Of a DNA stretch of 64,000 nt, positions 33,677 through 42,565 are shown piece after piece; position 1 is the first letter of the stretch, and each line of letters begins with the position of its first letter. The notes under the pieces were generated by a model. It did no database searches. It was not told the DNA's origin and saw only the letters and a list, made by a program, of their open reading frames with translations. The stretch spans positions 62,001 through 126,000 of the forward strand of contig JASHOQ010000047.1 in NCBI GenBank assembly GCA_030041045.1, written 5' to 3'. Origin of the DNA: Acidobacteriaceae bacterium. GTDB lineage: Bacteria > Acidobacteriota > Terriglobia > Terriglobales > Acidobacteriaceae. Position numbers and translations under genes: made by a program.

Positions 33677-34474
33677 ATGCCGCAGAAGCTCAGGATCGAA
33701 TACTTCGTCGAGCCAGACGCAGCGGCTCTCGCCCGCCGAGCGGCGCAGCATTTTGTTGAAGTGGCCGCGCGGGCATCCGCCCTGCGCGGGCGTGCACGCA
33801 TCGCCATCAGTGGTGGGTCCACTCCTAAAGCCGCGTTCGCACTGCTCGCCGACGGCGCGCAGCCCTTCCGCTCTGCCATGCCGTGGGAGAAGCTCGAACT
33901 CTACTGGGTGGACGAGCGCTGCGTTCCCCCCGACCATCCCGACTCCAACTACCGCATGACCCGCGAGGCCATGCTCGATCGCGTGCCGCTTGCGCCTGAG
34001 CGCATTCATCGCATGGAAGGCGAGCTGGCGCCCGAAGCCGCCGCGGCCCGCTACGAGAAGGAGCTACGTACAAGTTTTGGGTTGCAAGACGCCGAACTTC
34101 CTCGCTTCGACCTCATTGCCCTGGGCATGGGGCCGGACGGCCACACTGCCTCGCTCTTCCCGCACACGGCCGCGCTCAATGAAACCGGCCACCTTGCCGT
34201 CGCCAACCATGTCCAGAACAAAGATGCCTGGCGCATTACCCTCACCTGGCCGGTCATCAACCAGGGCGCGAGCGTGTTCTTCCTCATCGCCGGCGCAGAC
34301 AAGGCGGAGATCCTCAAGCAAGTGATGCTCGGCCCGCGCGATCCCGAGCGCCTGCCCAGCCAACTCATCGCACCCGCGGGCGGTATACTGACCTTACTTT
34401 TGGACAAGGCTGCGGCCTCGCTGCTACCCACCACCGGCGGGCACGGTTTTGGCGAGTTGGAGAGAGAAGGATGA
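33677..34474 (+). CDS. pgl: 6-phosphogluconolactonase
   Basis: The 265-residue product has the NagB/DevB-type fold. Its motifs are AISGGSTPKAAFALL (about 43-57), LYWVDERCVPPDHPDSNYRMTREAML (about 75-100) and LIALGMGPDGHTASLFP (about 146-162), whose His is the catalytic base. It hydrolyses 6-phosphogluconolactone in the oxidative pentose phosphate pathway. It overlaps glk by four bases, giving a small glucose-handling operon. Confidence 0.92.
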   Translation: MPQKLRIEYFVEPDAAALARRAAQHFVEVAARASALRGRARIAISGGSTPKAAFALLADGAQPFRSAMPWEKLELYWVDERCVPPDHPDSNYRMTREAMLDRVPLAPERIHRMEGELAPEAAAARYEKELRTSFGLQDAELPRFDLIALGMGPDGHTASLFPHTAALNETGHLAVANHVQNKDAWRITLTWPVINQGASVFFLIAGADKAEILKQVMLGPRDPERLPSQLIAPAGGILTLLLDKAAASLLPTTGGHGFGELEREG

Positions 34475-35490
34475 TTCTTGCGGGTGATGTGGGCGGCACC
34501 AAGGTCAATCTGGCGCTGTACGATTTTACCGACGGCGATCTGAAGCACACCCGCGATCAGCAGTTTCCGGCCAAAGAATACTCGGGCCTGGAAGAGATTG
34601 TAAGGGAATTCATCGTCACGGAAAAAGTCTTCGCCGCGTGCTTCGGCGTGCCCGGGCCGGTACGCGAAGGGCGGCTGCGGCTCACCAATCTGCCCTGGAC
34701 GCTCGACAGCCGCGAGCTCGCCGCCAATCTCAAAATCGACTACGTTTTTCTCATCAACGACCTTCAGGCCAACGGCTACGGCATCGCCGAGCTGGGCCCT
34801 GACCAGATCTATACCCTGAGCGACGGCGATGCCCGCCAGATCGGCAACCGCGCCCTTATTTCTGCCGGCACCGGACTGGGTGAGGCGCTGCTCATCTGGG
34901 ACGGCCGAGACTACGTGCCTTACCCCTCCGAGGGCGGCCACTCCGATTTTGCCCCGCGCAACGACGACGAGATCGACCTGCTCCGTTTCCTGATGCAGAA
35001 GTACAACGGGCGAGTGAGCTTTGAGCGCGTGGTCAGCGGCCAGGGCCTCACCAACTGCTACGACTTCCTGCGCGACGTGCGCGGCATTGAAGAGCCGGCC
35101 TCGCTGGCCGAACGCATGACCCAGGAGGACCCCAACGCCGTCATCACCGAGCTCGCCCTTGCCGCCAAAAGTGAAATCTGCGAAAAGGCTCTCGACATGT
35201 TCGTCTCCGCTTATGGCGCGGAGGCGGGCAATCTTGCGCTCAAGGTGCTCTCAGTCGGCGGACTCTACGTAGGCGGCGGCATCGCCCCGCGCATCCTGGA
35301 GAAGCTGAAAGACGGCGCTTTTATGAAGGCCTATGCCGACAAGGGCCGCATGAGCCAGCTGCTGCTGCACATGCCTGTACGGGTGATTCTCGAAAGCCGC
35401 ACCGCGCTGATCGGCGCTGCCGCCTATGCGGAAGCCCGCGCCGCGGAGCTCAGCGGCATTTCGCCGCGGGCCGCCAGCGTGAAGTTCTAA
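34471..35490 (+). CDS. glk: Glucokinase
   Basis: The 339-residue product is the bacterial glucokinase (PF02685 type). It begins MILAGDVGGTKVNLALYDF with the phosphate-1 motif. FGVPGPVREGRLRLTNLPW, FLINDLQANGYGI (catalytic Asp in NDLQA), ISAGTGLGEALL, the EGGHSDFAPR segment and VGGLYVGGGIAPRIL follow. It makes glucose 6-phosphate with ATP. Its start overlaps the pgl stop by four bases. Confidence 0.92.
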   Translation: MILAGDVGGTKVNLALYDFTDGDLKHTRDQQFPAKEYSGLEEIVREFIVTEKVFAACFGVPGPVREGRLRLTNLPWTLDSRELAANLKIDYVFLINDLQANGYGIAELGPDQIYTLSDGDARQIGNRALISAGTGLGEALLIWDGRDYVPYPSEGGHSDFAPRNDDEIDLLRFLMQKYNGRVSFERVVSGQGLTNCYDFLRDVRGIEEPASLAERMTQEDPNAVITELALAAKSEICEKALDMFVSAYGAEAGNLALKVLSVGGLYVGGGIAPRILEKLKDGAFMKAYADKGRMSQLLLHMPVRVILESRTALIGAAAYAEARAAELSGISPRAASVKF

Positions 35491-35538
35491 GCGGATTCCG
35501 CGTCCAGCCCAGGAGCGAAACCTCTGCCCACTGCCCGG

Positions 35539-36435
35539 TCACGGCTTTGCGGGCACCAGCGCAATCTCGATCTTGCGCACGATAGCGTGCGACTGCGGCG
35601 CGCTGCAGTGCGTCAGCGGCTGGTCTTCGCAGGTCCGGGCGACGGTCTTGACCGTGTTGTCCATGCTGGCGGCAAGAATTTTCCCGTCCGCCAGGCTCAC
35701 AGTCAGATCCACGGTAAACGTCTCCTGCCCGGCGGAGCCGATGAATTTTCCATCGGGCTGCTTTGCCACCTGCACCCAGTTGTTCGCCGTATCCGCGACC
35801 GGCGCCTGCATCCACGGCGCCGGCAAGGGAATGTGCGGCGTATCCGGAGGAACGTGGCGCACCACCAGAGTTGCAGTTTCATCCGCCGCGTTCATGGTCT
35901 TCAGCGTGAAGTCGAAGTCGATCGAGCTGGCGCCCACCAGCACGCGCGAGCCGTCGGCCCAGGAGCTGGGCATCCCCATCTTGAAATAGAAATGATCGCC
36001 GGGCTTTGTCATTTGGCCGGTCTTCACCGCCAGCCAAAGATCCGCGTAGAAGGTCATGAAGTCAGTGATGGGCCCGATCAGCCGGGGATCAACCCGGGTC
36101 AGATCGGGCACCGACGGGTTCACGCTGGGATCGAGCGAGAGACGCTGGCGGAAGCTATCGGTTTCCGGGGTGAGCGCAGCCGGCTTTCCGTCGGAAACGA
36201 GGTCCTTCCAGCGATACTCTTCGATGAAGGCTCCGGAGTCATCCTTCCTGACCACGCCGTCGGCCCGGATGGTGTAATGCCAGGACTCGTTGGTTCCGGT
36301 CATCTGGTAGACCAGCGTTTCGCCCGCGCGGTAATGGCGCAGCAGAGGATTTTGCGGCGGGGTGGGGGTCTGCGGCGCGCCCAGCGCTGCAGCGGCCAGC
36401 ACGATTGTCGAAATTGAAACGGATCTCAAACGCAT
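35539..36435 (-). CDS. Exported protein of unknown function
   Basis: From ATG 36435 the product has 298 residues with a signal peptide (SISTIVLAAAALGAP). The mature protein is beta-rich: LVYQMTGTNESWHYTIRADGVVRKD, SSIDFDFTLKTMNAADETATLVVRHV and FTVDLTVSLADGKILAASMDNTV. It looks like a lipocalin or DUF-type periplasmic barrel. No cysteine-based lipobox is present. It is convergent with glk, and a MITE-like element lies 126 bp upstream of its start. Family not recognised. Confidence 0.6.
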   Translation of the reverse strand: MRLRSVSISTIVLAAAALGAPQTPTPPQNPLLRHYRAGETLVYQMTGTNESWHYTIRADGVVRKDDSGAFIEEYRWKDLVSDGKPAALTPETDSFRQRLSLDPSVNPSVPDLTRVDPRLIGPITDFMTFYADLWLAVKTGQMTKPGDHFYFKMGMPSSWADGSRVLVGASSIDFDFTLKTMNAADETATLVVRHVPPDTPHIPLPAPWMQAPVADTANNWVQVAKQPDGKFIGSAGQETFTVDLTVSLADGKILAASMDNTVKTVARTCEDQPLTHCSAPQSHAIVRKIEIALVPAKP

Positions 36436-36561
36436 GGCATAGCCCGTCGAGTGAGCGTGCGCACGCACGCCCCGCGGATTTCCCGTTACCTTGCAGCGAC
36501 TGGGCGGTCCGTGCCTGGGGAACTGGATAGGATACCGGAACCGGCTGCGGCTGCGAGCTAG

Positions 36562-36674
36562 AGCGGTTCCACAGTACATGTAGCCATATTTCACAGTTGC
36601 GGAAGGTGGCTTTTTCCTGGTGAAAAAGCCACTTAGCATCTGCGGCTTCGGGATACAGCAACTGTGAAACCGCT
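36562..36674. mobile_element. MITE-like element, subfamily B copy 1
   Basis: The terminal inverted repeats are AGCGGTTCCACAGTACATGT and (inverted) AGCGGTTTCACAGTTGCTGT. An inner stem is GGTGGCTTTTT/AAAAAGCCAC. The element is 113 bp and differs from the copy at 59009 by about two positions. It shares CTTCGGGATACAGC near the right end with subfamily A. Confidence 0.85.
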
Positions 36675-36792
36675 GTAAGCGAATGCCGCGGGCTGGCGTT
36701 GCTTCGGCGTTATTCTGGAGCAGGCGCGGCGCCGGCGGCTGACGGGCGTCGCGCTTCAGGGTTCAACCGGTTTTCCGGAAAGAGGCTCAATC

Positions 36793-37077
36793 GTGTTCCG
36801 TCTTCTGGGCCGATGGTTCTTCCGCGCCTTCGTTTCCATGGCCGCCTGCTTCCTGGTCACCTACATCGGCGACTGGACCGTCTATCATCTGCGCGGTTCG
36901 CCCACTTCCACCGTCACCGTCAACCGCTATATGGGCATTCCGCTCAAAGGCCAGAAAGAAGAGTACGACTATCTCGGCCCCGTCACCGTTCCCTGCGCGG
37001 TGGCGCTCTTCCCGCAGGACGGCCAGGACCCATGCTGGCATCTGCGCAAGCATCCCGATCAGTGGGAAAACCTGTGA
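36793..37077 (+). CDS. Small membrane-anchored protein, unknown function
   Basis: GTG 36793 (AGAGG upstream) opens a 94-residue frame. One helix (about 9-28, FRAFVSMAACFLVTYIGDW) is followed by a soluble part. That part ends with VTVPCAVALFPQDGQDPCW (two cysteines) and HLRKHPDQWENL. The single helix near the N-terminus and the Cys pair suggest a periplasmic or cytoplasmic domain tethered to the membrane. No family assignment. Confidence 0.55.
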   Translation: MFRLLGRWFFRAFVSMAACFLVTYIGDWTVYHLRGSPTSTVTVNRYMGIPLKGQKEEYDYLGPVTVPCAVALFPQDGQDPCWHLRKHPDQWENL

Positions 37078-37103
37078 GGGTGGAACCTTCCGGCGCGTGC
37101 GTG

Positions 37104-37119
37104 CATCACACAGGTGATG
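37104..37119. promoter_or_regulatory. Perfect 16-bp dyad upstream of a small Cys protein gene
   Basis: CATCAC-ACAG-GTGATG is a perfect inverted repeat 60 bp upstream of the next start codon. It is suitable as a site for a dimeric regulator. It lacks a U-run, so a terminator is less likely. Confidence 0.4.
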
Positions 37120-37178
37120 TGACGGCGATCATGCCCTTCAAATACAATGCCGGGCTAGCATGGTGAAAGTGGAACGCT

Positions 37179-37370
37179 ATGTACAGTCGCACACAAAATG
37201 AGAACGGCAGTTACGATACCCGATGCCTCGACTGCTTTCTGACGATCGCCCGTTCTGTGGAGAACGAATCCGAACTGGATGAGCTTGAGGCCCGCCACAT
37301 CTGCCCTGAGAAGGCTCTCTCCTGGCTGGCGGCGCAGCCATGCCCCGCCAAGCCGGCGGCGCGCACTTAA
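37179..37370 (+). CDS. Small Cys-containing protein (63 aa)
   Basis: The 63-residue product reads GSYDTRCLDCFLTIARSVEN then LEARHICPEKALSWLAAQP. The CxxC plus HxC arrangement could bind a metal such as zinc. The pattern of a CxxCf...ArhiCPE-type motif looks like a conserved small family in Acidobacteria, but I cannot name it. Its stop overlaps the convergent VOC gene end by four bases. Confidence 0.6.
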   Translation: MYSRTQNENGSYDTRCLDCFLTIARSVENESELDELEARHICPEKALSWLAAQPCPAKPAART

Positions 37371-38254
37371 CGAGGTCTTTCGGCTCGTCCCTCCGGCGCA
37401 GCGGCAAGCAACCCTTCGGTTGATCCTGTCTCCAGCAGCACAAACACGTTGCCGTCGGGGTCGCGGACAAAGACGAGCTTGTCCTGCCGGTCGACCTTGA
37501 GCTCGGCGCGCCGCAACTGCTCGGCGGCTTTGCGTGCGTCAGGGACGGGAAACAGCATCTCCGGTTCGCCTTTCGCTCCCGTTGAATTGAGCACAACGCG
37601 CAGTCCGGATGCATCCGGCGCGCTCAGGTGCACGCTGTTCTGCCCATTCTCGGCGTCGAATCCAAGCTTCGCGTAGAAATCCCGCTCCGCGCCCAGATTC
37701 GAAACCGGCAATTCGAAGCCGAGCATTGTTTCGGAGATGCGGTGCTCGCCCAGGTGCTGTCCCTGGTCCATGGTGTGCCGCGAGCCCGGCATATACTGCG
37801 TGAATTCGGTGGTCCGCCCAGAAGGATCGCTAAGCGCGAAGATCAGGTTGCCGGCTGCGGCTTTGCGCACCGGGGGCGGCTTGAGGCCGCGTTGCGCAAA
37901 CTCGGCAGCCAGCCCGTTGGCATCGTTGGTTTCATAGCAGGCGTGCATCCACCCCAGCGGCTGCGGGGGATCGCCCTGCGGATAGAGCTCGATGAATTGG
38001 TGATCATTCACCTTGACGAAGACCTCCATCGTCCGGGCGCCGTTGGCGCTGGTGAACGCCTCCTCGAATCCCAGTTTCCCCAGGAAGTTGATCTCCTTGT
38101 CCAGGTCGCTCACGCGAAAGGCCACGTGCGCAAGCCCGGTGATTGCCGGCGCCACCGGCACCGTTCCCTGGTCCTGCGCGCCTGCAGGGCTTGCGCATAC
38201 CAGCGCCATGGTTGCGAATGCAATCCAGTGTTTTCCATTGCGAAATTCCATCAT
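37367..38254 (-). CDS. Exported VOC (glyoxalase/bleomycin-resistance) family protein
   Basis: The ~295-residue product has a signal peptide (HWIAFATMALVCASPAGAQ) and two VOC modules. Module one starts ITGLAHVAFRVSDLDKEINFLGKLGFEE and contains HQFIELYP. Module two starts TMLGFELPVSNLGAERDFYAKLGFD and ends FVRDPDGNVFVLLE. The vicinal oxygen chelate fold normally binds a divalent metal with His/Glu pairs. A periplasmic location is unusual for glyoxalases. Substrate unknown. Start choice: the first of two ATGs at 38254; a GTG two codons earlier is possible. Confidence 0.75.
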   Translation of the reverse strand: MMEFRNGKHWIAFATMALVCASPAGAQDQGTVPVAPAITGLAHVAFRVSDLDKEINFLGKLGFEEAFTSANGARTMEVFVKVNDHQFIELYPQGDPPQPLGWMHACYETNDANGLAAEFAQRGLKPPPVRKAAAGNLIFALSDPSGRTTEFTQYMPGSRHTMDQGQHLGEHRISETMLGFELPVSNLGAERDFYAKLGFDAENGQNSVHLSAPDASGLRVVLNSTGAKGEPEMLFPVPDARKAAEQLRRAELKVDRQDKLVFVRDPDGNVFVLLETGSTEGLLAAAPEGRAERPR

Positions 38255-38346
38255 GGTCACTCGACCTTTCCCCGCCGCTTGAGGCTATTCTGCGCCGCGG
38301 GCTGCACAGTCCATTGGATGTTGCGGATGGCTGGAACGCGCACTGC

Positions 38347-39108
38347 TTAGCGGTTCATCCATCCGCCGTCAACCACCAGGATGTGTCCATGCACGTAATC
38401 GCTTGCACGCGAGGCCAGAAAAACCGCCGCCCCGGCCAGGTCTTCCGGTTGTCCCCATCGGCCAGCGGGAATCCGCTCCAGAATCTGCCGCGCGCGCTCC
38501 GGATTCTTCCTTAGGGCTTCAGTGTTGTCGGTTTCCATGTAACCCGGGGCGATGGCGTTCACGTTCACGCCCTTCGCGGCCCACTCGTTGGCGAAGGCTT
38601 TGGTCAGCTGGCCCACGCCGCCTTTGGCCGCCGCGTAGGAAGGCACGGTAATGCCGCCCTGGAACGTGAGCAGCGAAGCAATATTGATGATCTTCCCCGA
38701 CCCGCGTTTCAGCATGTGCCGGCCGGCGTGTTGTGTCAGCCGGAAGACACTTGAAAGATTGACCTCGATCACGGCATTCCAATCTTCTTCCGAGTGCTCG
38801 ACCGCGGGCGAGCGGCGAATGATGCCCGCATTGTTCACCAATATGTCGATGGTTCCGAAGTGCCGCACCGTCTCTTCCACCAGGCGTGCGCATACTTGAG
38901 CTTCGCCCACGTTTCCTGCCAGCGCGATGGACTGCGTGCCCGCGGCCAGGACTTTTTGCCGCGTGGCTTCCGGGGCAACGCTCGAGCCGTGCACGGCTAC
39001 ATCCGCGCCCGCTGCGGCGAGCGCAAGCGCAATGGCCGCGCCCAGCCCGCGCGACGAGCCCGTGACCAGCGCTTTTTTGCCCTTGAGTTGGAATTGATCG
39101 AGTATCAG
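38347..39108 (-). CDS. kduD: 2-deoxy-D-gluconate 3-dehydrogenase, SDR family, non-ATG start
   Basis: The product of about 253 residues is a classical SDR. It has TGSSRGLGAAIALALA, NNAG in ILVNNAGIIRRSPAVEHSEEDWN, the catalytic set with IASLLTFQGGITVPSYAAAKGG (Ser, YxxxK), and GWMNR at the end. The GYMETDNTEALRKNPERARQILERIPAGRWGQPED segment is typical of KduD, which acts in uronate/pectin breakdown. No ATG is in frame near the expected start. CTG 39108 (reading ILDQFQLKGKK after it) has AAAGGA nine bases upstream; TTG 39126 is the alternative. Its kduI partner is not in the window. Confidence 0.8.
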   Translation of the reverse strand: MILDQFQLKGKKALVTGSSRGLGAAIALALAAAGADVAVHGSSVAPEATRQKVLAAGTQSIALAGNVGEAQVCARLVEETVRHFGTIDILVNNAGIIRRSPAVEHSEEDWNAVIEVNLSSVFRLTQHAGRHMLKRGSGKIINIASLLTFQGGITVPSYAAAKGGVGQLTKAFANEWAAKGVNVNAIAPGYMETDNTEALRKNPERARQILERIPAGRWGQPEDLAGAAVFLASRASDYVHGHILVVDGGWMNR

Positions 39109-39348
39109 GAAGTGCGATCCTTTCAAACGCGCCGCGGCGGCGCCAGAGATGCATGCTTCCGCGCCGCGCAGACGAAAGCGAGAATACACCGCGCGCTCGC
39201 GGCCCCGCAACCGCTGCGGTCCACGCACAGGCGGCGCACAGGCGGCTCCGCCGCTGTACGCGAGAACCGCGCGCCCGCTATCCTTTTTGCAGGAGCCTCG
39301 CGCAAAGGCTCGCGCCCCAGACGCGCTCCGCTCAAGCAGGCCCTTGCA

Positions 39349-39810
39349 ATGCATGTATCTCCCGGAGTTTCGGTTGTGGCTGCGCTGGCCGGCTTGTCGG
39401 CGGTGCTGGTGTGGCGCGTGCGCGAGGGCCGCAGCGCGGTGACGGCGCGAAAGATTCTGATTCCGCCCGTGGGCATGTCCACCGGTTTCTGCATGTTCCT
39501 GGTTCCCGCATTTCGCGTGCCCTGGACCTGGGCCCTGTTCGCGTTTCTCATCGGCGCCATCGCCCTCGCCTATCCGCTCCTGCTCACCTCGCGCCTCGAG
39601 CGCGCGGGCGAAACCATCATGATGAAGCGCTCCGGTGCGTTTTTCGCCGTCATCATCGTGCTCGCCGCCGTCCGTTACTTCGCTCGCGGCTACTTTGACC
39701 GCCTGCTCACCATAGAGCAGACCGGCGGACTCTTCTTCATCCTTGCTTTCGGCATGATTTTGCGCTGGCGTCTGAGCATGTTCTTCGAGTATCGCGCGCT
39801 CACGGCGTAA
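39349..39810 (+). CDS. CcdC-like membrane protein (DUF1453)
   Basis: From ATG 39349 the product has 153 residues. Four to five hydrophobic helices are visible, with the CcdC pattern KILIPPVGMSTGFCMFLVPAF, TSRLERAGETIMMKRSGAFFAVII and GGLFFILAFGMILRWRLSMFFEYR. CcdC belongs to the cytochrome c biogenesis neighbourhood in Bacillus, but its role is not settled. It is divergent from kduD with a ~240-bp gap. No cytochrome genes are near. Confidence 0.75.
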   Translation: MHVSPGVSVVAALAGLSAVLVWRVREGRSAVTARKILIPPVGMSTGFCMFLVPAFRVPWTWALFAFLIGAIALAYPLLLTSRLERAGETIMMKRSGAFFAVIIVLAAVRYFARGYFDRLLTIEQTGGLFFILAFGMILRWRLSMFFEYRALTA

Positions 39811-39876
39811 GCCGCATTCCGGCGCCCGAGCGCCCTGCGTCGATCTTGCGTGAACCTGCGCCAAAGTGCGTCCGGG

Positions 39877-40923
39877 TCAGCGAGCCATGGAACTCGAAAC
39901 CGGTCCCAGCCCCCCGGCGACAATCTGGTTCATGGGCAATTCCAGGGCGAAGAGCGAAGCATTTCCCTGGTCGGCCTGCACCCATATTCCGTGAAATGCC
40001 TGGGCCAGCTCGGGATGCAGTTGAAGCAGCGCAGCCATGATGCTGGATACCTGTTGACGGGCCGTTGGCGGATTGTGCAGCTCCGCAATTTGCGCCGGAT
40101 CGGGCGAGTAATGCACGTCCAGATCGAGCCCGCCGAACTCCGTGGTGGTGTCGATTGCGGTTACCGTGAAAACGCCGCTGTGGGTGGTGATGCGGAGCGG
40201 CTGCGTTCCGGGCACACTGTCCGGCTTCACCTGGTCGGTTTCGTGCTCGAGCTTTTCAAGATTGGGGCTGGAAAGAAAATCCAGCGGATCAAGAAGATTC
40301 GCGGCCATGCGGTAGTAGAACCACGCGTCCCAGTCCATCCTGGTTTGCGCGTACTGGCGCGCCGATGTCCAGTACCAAAGGCCGTCATGTCCGGCAGCAA
40401 TCATCGGCTTGGAGAAGAATCCGGCCAGCATCCACCGGCCCCCATTGGCCTTGGACAGAATCAGCGCGACCTGCTGCGGCTGCGCGATTCCCGTCGCGTG
40501 CACGATGGCCAGCGCGTAGACGGCCGGAGGCAGGTTGGTGAAATGGATCACCACCACCGGCGATCCGCAATAGAAATCGGTGCGCGCTTCGCCGGCCGGG
40601 TCTTCAGATGCGTCCAGAAGGTAGAGCGAATCCACGGTTATTGTGGCGCGCGCGACCAGCGGCCGCAGATACTCAACCGAATTGCGAATGCCACTGAAAT
40701 CCGCGGCCACGGCGGGGATGGTGTTGGCCTGCAGCCCGGCCTCATTGCCGCTCTGGACCTGCGCCAGCACCGTGCGCGCGGAGCCTTGCAGACTGGCGCG
40801 ATCGGCTGCCGTCATTTGCCCCTGCGTGCTGCACGCGGCGGCGCGGGCGTCACGGGCGACCGCCCATGCACATGCCCAAAGAAGAACCTGAGCGCAGTGT
40901 CTCATCGCGACTCTCAATTGCAT
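39877..40923 (-). CDS. Exported protein of unknown function
   Basis: From ATG 40923 (GGAAAGG nine bases upstream) the product has 348 residues. A signal peptide ends near ARDARA. The N-terminal part holds a short helical stretch with two or three cysteines. The middle reads YLLDASEDPAGEARTDFYCGSPVVVIHFTNLPPAVYALAIVHATG, followed by LILSKANGGRWMLAGFFSKPMIAAGHDGLWYWTSARQYAQ. The pattern resembles a lipoprotein-like DUF family of soil Acidobacteria, but I cannot name it. Standing alone, minus strand. Confidence 0.6.
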   Translation of the reverse strand: MQLRVAMRHCAQVLLWACAWAVARDARAAACSTQGQMTAADRASLQGSARTVLAQVQSGNEAGLQANTIPAVAADFSGIRNSVEYLRPLVARATITVDSLYLLDASEDPAGEARTDFYCGSPVVVIHFTNLPPAVYALAIVHATGIAQPQQVALILSKANGGRWMLAGFFSKPMIAAGHDGLWYWTSARQYAQTRMDWDAWFYYRMAANLLDPLDFLSSPNLEKLEHETDQVKPDSVPGTQPLRITTHSGVFTVTAIDTTTEFGGLDLDVHYSPDPAQIAELHNPPTARQQVSSIMAALLQLHPELAQAFHGIWVQADQGNASLFALELPMNQIVAGGLGPVSSSMAR

Positions 40924-41512
40924 GAACGTGAACCTTTCCGGAACGTCTGCGGCAGGCGCCGCCGAAAAGTTAGATGCTCGGCGTTGCGGCAATTTCTGCC
41001 CTCTCAGGCTGCGAATTTTTACGCGATGCGTGCATTCTTTTCACGGTTGCCTGCAGTTCAAGAAATTTCTTGTGAAATCCCGTTGACGCCGGCGTTCCCG
41101 CGTATATCATGCCCATAGCAAAGCTGATTTGTTGAGACTCGTTGCCTGCCGGCAGCCCCGAACGGGAGGAGAAGTTCGCAGAGCGACGATGCGCAATCCG
41201 CATCGTTCCCCCCGACCCGCGGCTGAACCGGAATTCGGTTGAATCGCAAAGGTGCATGATTTGCCGCCGGAAGTTTGACCTATAGAGGTTGCTGTGTATT
41301 GATTCGCCCGGCGTAGCGCGACCCGCCTCGCTCAGAACAGCCCTCACAATTCGTTTTAGCTCCAGCTTCTCTCCGTGAGAGACCGCGGAAGAAGTGCGGC
41401 CTTCCGTGTGCGCGGAAACTGCTCTTTCCGCGCATGAGGATGGGCTCGCTCGCGGAAAAACGCGCGCCCGAGCAAATCATTTGGTTTAACCGGCTTCATC
41501 CGGAGGAATGTC
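40924..41512. other. 589-bp intergenic region with long 5' leader
   Basis: No gene is supported. The promoter at 41083-41110 would give a ~400-nt leader before the next gene. The leader contains inverted pairs such as GACGATGCG/CGCATCGT (about 41189-41209) and GCGGAA/TTCCGC (about 41420-41440). I compared it by eye with the c-di-GMP, cobalamin and TPP riboswitch cores and saw no match. Confidence 0.4.
41083..41110 (+). promoter_or_regulatory. Probable sigma-70 promoter
   Basis: TTGACG (41083-41088) and TATCAT (41105-41110) are 16 bp apart, with five of six consensus bases in each box. It would drive the exported Ig/LamG-like protein gene at 41513. Confidence 0.55.
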
Positions 41513-42541
41513 ATGGGTCTTCGTTCCAAGCTATCTTTCCTGCCAATGTTGCTCGCCCTTCCGGCGGTGCCCGCAATGGCAGGCGTCACCGTGAACTCCC
41601 CCGCCAATGGCGCGCAGGTCTCGTCGCCCTTTTCCCTCTCGGCCTCGGCATCCACCTGTTCCTCTCAGGATGTGGCCTCCATGGGCTATTCGCTTGACAA
41701 CAGCACCAGCACGACCATTGTTTACAGCACCTCGCTCGACGCGCAGATTCAGGCCGGTTCCGGCGCGCACACCCTGCATGTGAAAGCCTGGGGCAACCAG
41801 GGCGCGGTCTGCGTGACGGATGTCGCCATCACCGTTTCAGCCGCTTCGGCCTCCGGCGGCGAGGCCGTTGTCCCTTCGGATGCGATCAGCGTGACCAGCA
41901 TTCAGTTGCTCGGTGACTGGCAGGCCGTCGACGACAGCGCAAGCGGCGGCAGCGCGAGCGGAGCCATGAGCCTGACCGGCTCGCCCTCACTCAACGGCAC
42001 CGCGCGCCGATTCGTAACCGAATTCTCGAACTATGGCGCCGAGCGCTATGACGCAGACTTTGGCGACGACACCACCTCAACCAATTTCCTCTACGACGGC
42101 TTCGTCTATATTGCCGCGCCCTCGAGCGGCATTGGCAGTATTGAGATGGACCTGAACCAGGTAATGCCCAATGGACAGACCGTCATCTTCGGCTTTCAAT
42201 GCGACGGCTACTCGAGCACCTGGGATTACACGGTGAACAAGGGATCTCCGGAACACCCCAACGACCAGTGGGTCCACTCCTCCGGCTACTGCAATCCGCG
42301 CGGCTGGAGCACCAACGTCTGGCACCATGTGCAGATCAGTTATTCCCGCGATGACTCCGGCAATGTGACCTACCAGTCAGCCTGGCTCGACGGCTACGAG
42401 TTTCCCATCAATGCCACCGTGCTGTCTGCGTTTTCGCTGGGATGGGGGCCCACGCTGCTTACCAACTTTCAGGTCGATGGGTACGGCTCCAGCGGATCGT
42501 CCACCGTCTATCTTGACGATCTCGTCATTTACCGCTGGTAG
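41513..42541 (+). CDS. Secreted Ig-like plus jelly-roll protein
   Basis: ATG 41513 has GGAGGAATGT upstream. The 342-residue product has a signal peptide (LSFLPMLLALPAVPAMA). An Ig-like domain follows (about 24-110, VTVNSPANGAQVSSPFSLSA to VCVTDVAITVSAAS), and then a domain of about 215 residues. Features such as SIEMDLNQVMPNGQTVIFGFQCDGYSSTWDYTVN, NVWHHVQISYSRDDSGNVTYQSAWLDG and TVYLDDLVIYRW look like a concanavalin/LamG lectin fold. A surface or carbohydrate-binding role is likely. It opens the exopolysaccharide-like region. Confidence 0.75.
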   Translation: MGLRSKLSFLPMLLALPAVPAMAGVTVNSPANGAQVSSPFSLSASASTCSSQDVASMGYSLDNSTSTTIVYSTSLDAQIQAGSGAHTLHVKAWGNQGAVCVTDVAITVSAASASGGEAVVPSDAISVTSIQLLGDWQAVDDSASGGSASGAMSLTGSPSLNGTARRFVTEFSNYGAERYDADFGDDTTSTNFLYDGFVYIAAPSSGIGSIEMDLNQVMPNGQTVIFGFQCDGYSSTWDYTVNKGSPEHPNDQWVHSSGYCNPRGWSTNVWHHVQISYSRDDSGNVTYQSAWLDGYEFPINATVLSAFSLGWGPTLLTNFQVDGYGSSGSSTVYLDDLVIYRW

Positions 42542-42565
42542 TTGACGCGGACCCGAGGGCCGGAT

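Noticed and set aside
40924..41512. A riboswitch in the long leader before the Ig/LamG-like gene
   Set aside because: I compared it with c-di-GMP, cobalamin and TPP cores by eye and found no conserved block in order.
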